Of a DNA stretch of 64,000 nt, positions 61,134 through 64,000 are shown in pieces (the stretch's first letter is position 1; every line of letters starts with the position of its first letter). The notes under the pieces are model-generated. The model was not told the origin of the DNA. It made no database searches and saw only the letters and a program-made list of their open reading frames with translations. A program made the position numbers and the translations under genes. The stretch spans positions 2,805,647-2,869,646 of the forward strand of contig JABBOT010000006.1 of NCBI GenBank assembly GCA_016165875.1, written 5' to 3'. The stretch is from Acanthopleura granulata. Taxonomy: Eukaryota; Mollusca; Polyplacophora; Chitonida; Chitonidae.

Positions 61134-63129
61134 ATGCTAAGGTGTGTGTGGCAAGCTGTGAACCAGGCTCCCCATGTGGCCAGAGTGATCTCCCCTTGTT
61201 CTGCCACCTCTGGATGGTCTGGGTTACCTGGCATAGCCTGTTGTCTCCCTTTGGGAAACGTGGAACAGAGGCGGGTAAGTCAATGACGAGCAGCAAACTT
61301 GAAATTCTTCTGCAGTTACTTACACGTGCATGCTTATATTCACTGAGTGCATTAGTAAAATGAAATCTGCGACACCAAACTGCAGCATTCTCTTTGTTGA
61401 TGTACGTGTTCCACACAGGTTAAAATTTTGATAAGGAATAACAGTAGAAATGTTGGTATTGCGATTTAAACTAAAATATTAGCATCAGTGGTACATTATC
61501 ACAGTCCATCACCAAAGTAGTCTCCCTTGTATACAAAAAAGGTGCATTCTGGGATCGTCACTTCCTGTTTATTCTGATTTAAACTATAATATCAGCATCA
61601 GTGGTACATTGTTACGTTCCATCTGCCAGCATCACCAGAGTAGTCTCCTTTGTATACAAAGAGGTACATTCTGGGATCGTAACTTCATCATGATGGCATA
61701 TGGAGGATAAAAATGTACTGTACATGGGAAGATTTTGATCCAGTTCGTCATACCGAGGACAGAAAATACTATATAGCGAAAAAGTATGTTTGATTGAGTT
61801 AACCAGACATTGTCTCTGTGGCTAATAGTAAAGTACAGGGTCGAGTCTTGGGGATGCCCAGAGCCTATACTCAACACCAGCAGAATTGATAACCAGACTG
61901 TATTGTATTGTATTTTTTGCTTGAGCAGAACACCATTGTAGTGGAAAGAATGTACCCTCCTCGTCTGCCGAAGAAAGGCCATAAACCCCGATTGAGAAGT
62001 TTACAGAAGATAATACGGATAGTTGACATAGAACATACTCATCCCAGGCCAGATATCCAGTGTATACTGACAGATGATGTGGAGGGTAAGAATTGGGAAA
62101 CAGATAGCATCCCAAGGCAGATATCGAGTCTATGCTGATAGATGATGTGGAGGGTAAGAATTGGGAAACAGATAGCATCCCAAGGCAGATATCAAGCGTA
62201 TGCTGATAGATGATGTGGAGGGTAAGAATCGGGAAACAGATAGCATCCCCAGGGAAGTATCCAATGTATACTGGCAGATGATGTGGAGGGTAAGAAATGG
62301 GTAAAAAAGTTAAAATCCCAAGACAGATATGTAGCGTATACTGACAGATGATGTGGAGGGTAAGAAATGGGGAAACAAATAACATCTCAAGGCAGATATC
62401 AAGTGTATGCTGACAGATGATGTGGAGGGTAAGAAATGGGGAAACAGATCATATCCCAAGCCAGATGTCCATTGTATACTGACAGGTGATGGAGAGGGTG
62501 AGAAATGGGGAAACAGATAACATAACAAAGCAGATATGCAATGTATACTGGCATATGATGTGGAGGATATGAAATGGGGAAACAGGTAACATCCCAAGGC
62601 AGATGTCAAGTGTATACTGACAGATGATGTGGAGGGTAAGAAATGGGGAAACCGATAACATTGAAGGGCACTTAATGAAGTATTCCCTTAACTGCCATGA
62701 CAATGTATGTTGTAGAGACATGAAGGGTACTTACACAAGGGCTATTTAGCACCAAGTACCGACAGAAGATGTAGTCTAGAACATAATATATTCAAAAAAA
62801 ATTAAATTTTGTGTATTAATCAGCATGGCAGAGTGTGTAGCTTGGCACACAAATTGTATGGAACCGGTCTTGATCCAGTCGTTAAAAGGTCTTTTAATAT
62901 GCAGGCTTGAAAGACGACCTTGAAAAGAGTATTTGAACATTGTCCACAAGCAGGCTGCCTTAATGGCTGCCTTCTGTAACATGTGGCGTTGTTGTATTCC
63001 TCAGGTGTTGGTAACCGTGGAGACCTGCTTTATGTGAAGAGGCGAGTGTTCAGGAACAACCTGTACCCAGCAGGCTTAGCTAAGTATGCCTCACCGGAGA
63101 ACATTGCCGAATGGAAGCAGATTAGGCAG
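61134..63129 (+). CDS. MRPL9: Mitochondrial ribosomal protein L9 (bL9m), N-terminal part
   Basis: A large-subunit mitoribosomal protein. Exons: 61134-61274 (ATG, 47 codons, donor GTAAGT), 61929-62085 (donor GTAAGA), 63005-63129 (donor GTGAGC); joins in phase 0 then phase 1, next join in phase 0. The first exon encodes a likely mitochondrial targeting peptide, MLRCVWQAVNQAPHVARVIS, basic and free of acidic residues over its first 43 residues. The second starts NTIVVERMYPPRLPKKGHKP. The third has VGNRGDLLYVKRRVFRNNLY and AGLAKYASPEN, the hallmark of the L9 N-domain. 141 residues are seen; the rest lies past the window. A TTTACAG at 63963-63969 might open exon 4 but the following frame was not recognised. 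Head to head with COMMD4, whose candidate start is about 3.4 kb away. Confidence 0.92.
61466..61690. repeat. About 110-bp tandem duplication in MRPL9 intron 1
   Basis: ATTTAAACTA, ATCAGCATCAGTGGTACATT, AGTAGTCTCC, TGTATACAAA and CATTCTGGGATCGT occur in order twice. Confidence 0.9.
62040..62660 (+). repeat. Nine-copy tandem array of the MRPL9 exon-2 end plus 5' splice site
   Basis: Units of 68-70 bases carry GATGATGTGGAGGGTAAG or a variant, at 62073, 62141, 62209, 62277, 62347, 62416, 62485 (changed to GGTGATGGAGAGGGTGAG), 62554 (GATAT in place of GGTAA) and 62623. The first copy includes the real exon end (62085) and donor (62086-62087); the others lie in intron 2. Confidence 0.95.
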
Positions 63130-64000
63130 GTGAGCTCTCTGATTGGGTGAAAAAAGGACACTGTCAATAAGTTTAGGATGTTTGTAAGCGCTATTTGTGG
63201 CCGTTGTTCCCAGCCAGGCAGATTGACTGTAGCGTTCGGCTTTTGATGTTCTTGTTGTCACATTGGGGAGATTTTCCACATGTAATACCTTTCTAAACCC
63301 ATGCCTTTAAATTTATGTTCACATGTAGGTCACAAATTCAAAACAACAATCTTTTAGCATGGTATAGGGAGAGAGAAATCAGTGATAGTGGAAAAAAAAA
63401 AGATGAGCTGTTTTCATTGGATAGGCAGTATTTGCATCTGGATGTGACCGATGAGATACAAGATCATGCTATTTTAAATACTGTATTTCACCAAAATTTT
63501 GGCCAGTTAAATGCACTTACAAAAGCAAAAGAAAATTAATGAGACTTCACAAAATAAAGAATAGTGAGTGAGACAGTATGGCAAGGGCTAGTATTTGAGC
63601 ATAAAAGAACAGGTTTTTCAAGCCAATTTCTTTATAGAAACTGGATTTGAAGAAATCAGAAAACTCACTATTTTTCATCACCATTGCATGTAAAATGCAT
63701 CTAAAACTCATTTATTTTATCAAAAGTCAAAAATTTGTCAAAAACTCAATTTTTCGATATTTCTCATTGTGGTTATCACCACGAGAAAGTGGTTGGAAAA
63801 ATTCCGTGAAGAATAACAGATGTTATCGCAGAAAGAGGTTGTTTGAAGTGTTTTGAAAACCTTGGTCATGCATTGAATACATCTTTAGTACCAGAAAATC
63901 AGTGATAATACTGCAAGTTTTTATGCATTTGTGCTTGGCAAATCAAAAGACATAAAAGTTCCTTTACAGCCCAAAACATGCAGAACGTCTCCCCAAGATG
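63130..64000 (+). other. MRPL9 intron 3 and window end
   Basis: No recognisable feature other than intron sequence. The frames at 63315-63539 and 63647-63856 have no known motif. Confidence 0.5.

Noticed and set aside
61009..61416. 135-codon minus-strand frame over MRPL9 exon 1
   Set aside because: The plus-strand reading gives a targeting peptide that splices in phase to clear MRPL9 exons; the minus frame has no recognisable motif.
61822..62721. Long minus-strand frames with repeating hydrophobic peptides
   Set aside because: They are the antisense of MRPL9 exon 2 and its donor array; the repeat length, not selection, keeps them open.

Overview
This window is animal nuclear DNA, most likely from a mollusc. 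That rests on intron-rich genes with GT..AG sites, a tRNA-Asn gene, a secreted AA15 polysaccharide monooxygenase, a very abundant tRNA-derived SINE family of the kind seen in bivalves and gastropods, and one degraded RNase-H-bearing LINE. The species cannot be named from the sequence. Only a small part is coding; much of the rest is SINEs, fold-back/MITE-like elements and short tandem duplications.

Layout, left to right. 0-2.5 kb: three phase-compatible candidate exons of an unidentified gene, a 105-bp duplication and a MITE-like element. 2.2-4.2 kb: an inverted-repeat element and a block that recurs at 24.6-26.25 kb. 4.6-8.8 kb: a dead non-LTR retrotransposon (- strand). 11.9-24.6 kb: a tandem duplication, about 6.2 kb per unit, each unit carrying a - strand gene for a signal peptide, one Ig V-like domain and three hydrophobic segments. 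Copy A (11.96-17.40 kb) reads intact. Copy B (18.19-23.85 kb) has in-frame stops and damaged membrane segments. 26.7 kb: tRNA-Asn(GTT). 28.7-33.3 kb: intergenic, with fold-backs. 33.3-43.3 kb: a three-exon AA15 LPMO gene (+ strand), whose last exon encodes an unusual Trp/Thr-rich basic extension of about 325 residues and a Cys-rich C-terminal module. 48.4-57.7 kb: COMMD4 (- strand), reconstructed over eight coding exons plus a probable one-codon first exon. 61.1 kb to the end: the first three coding exons of MRPL9 (bL9m, + strand), continuing past the window. LPMO and COMMD4 converge; COMMD4 and MRPL9 are head to head.

The genes do not form one pathway: a secreted copper oxidase for chitin or cellulose, a Commander-complex subunit, a mitochondrial ribosomal protein and a membrane Ig protein. 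The most interesting signals are: (1) the Trp-rich extension of the LPMO; (2) the Ig plus three-membrane-segment architecture, built of phase-1 exons, with a decayed tandem copy; (3) local tandem duplications that include splice sites in unrelated genes: a nine-copy array of the MRPL9 exon-2 end with its 5' splice site, a three-copy array of an Ig-gene exon end with its 5' splice site, and a stray copy of the LPMO intron-2 3' splice region downstream of that gene. Exon assemblies were made by eye from splice sites and phase. No alignment or database search was run.
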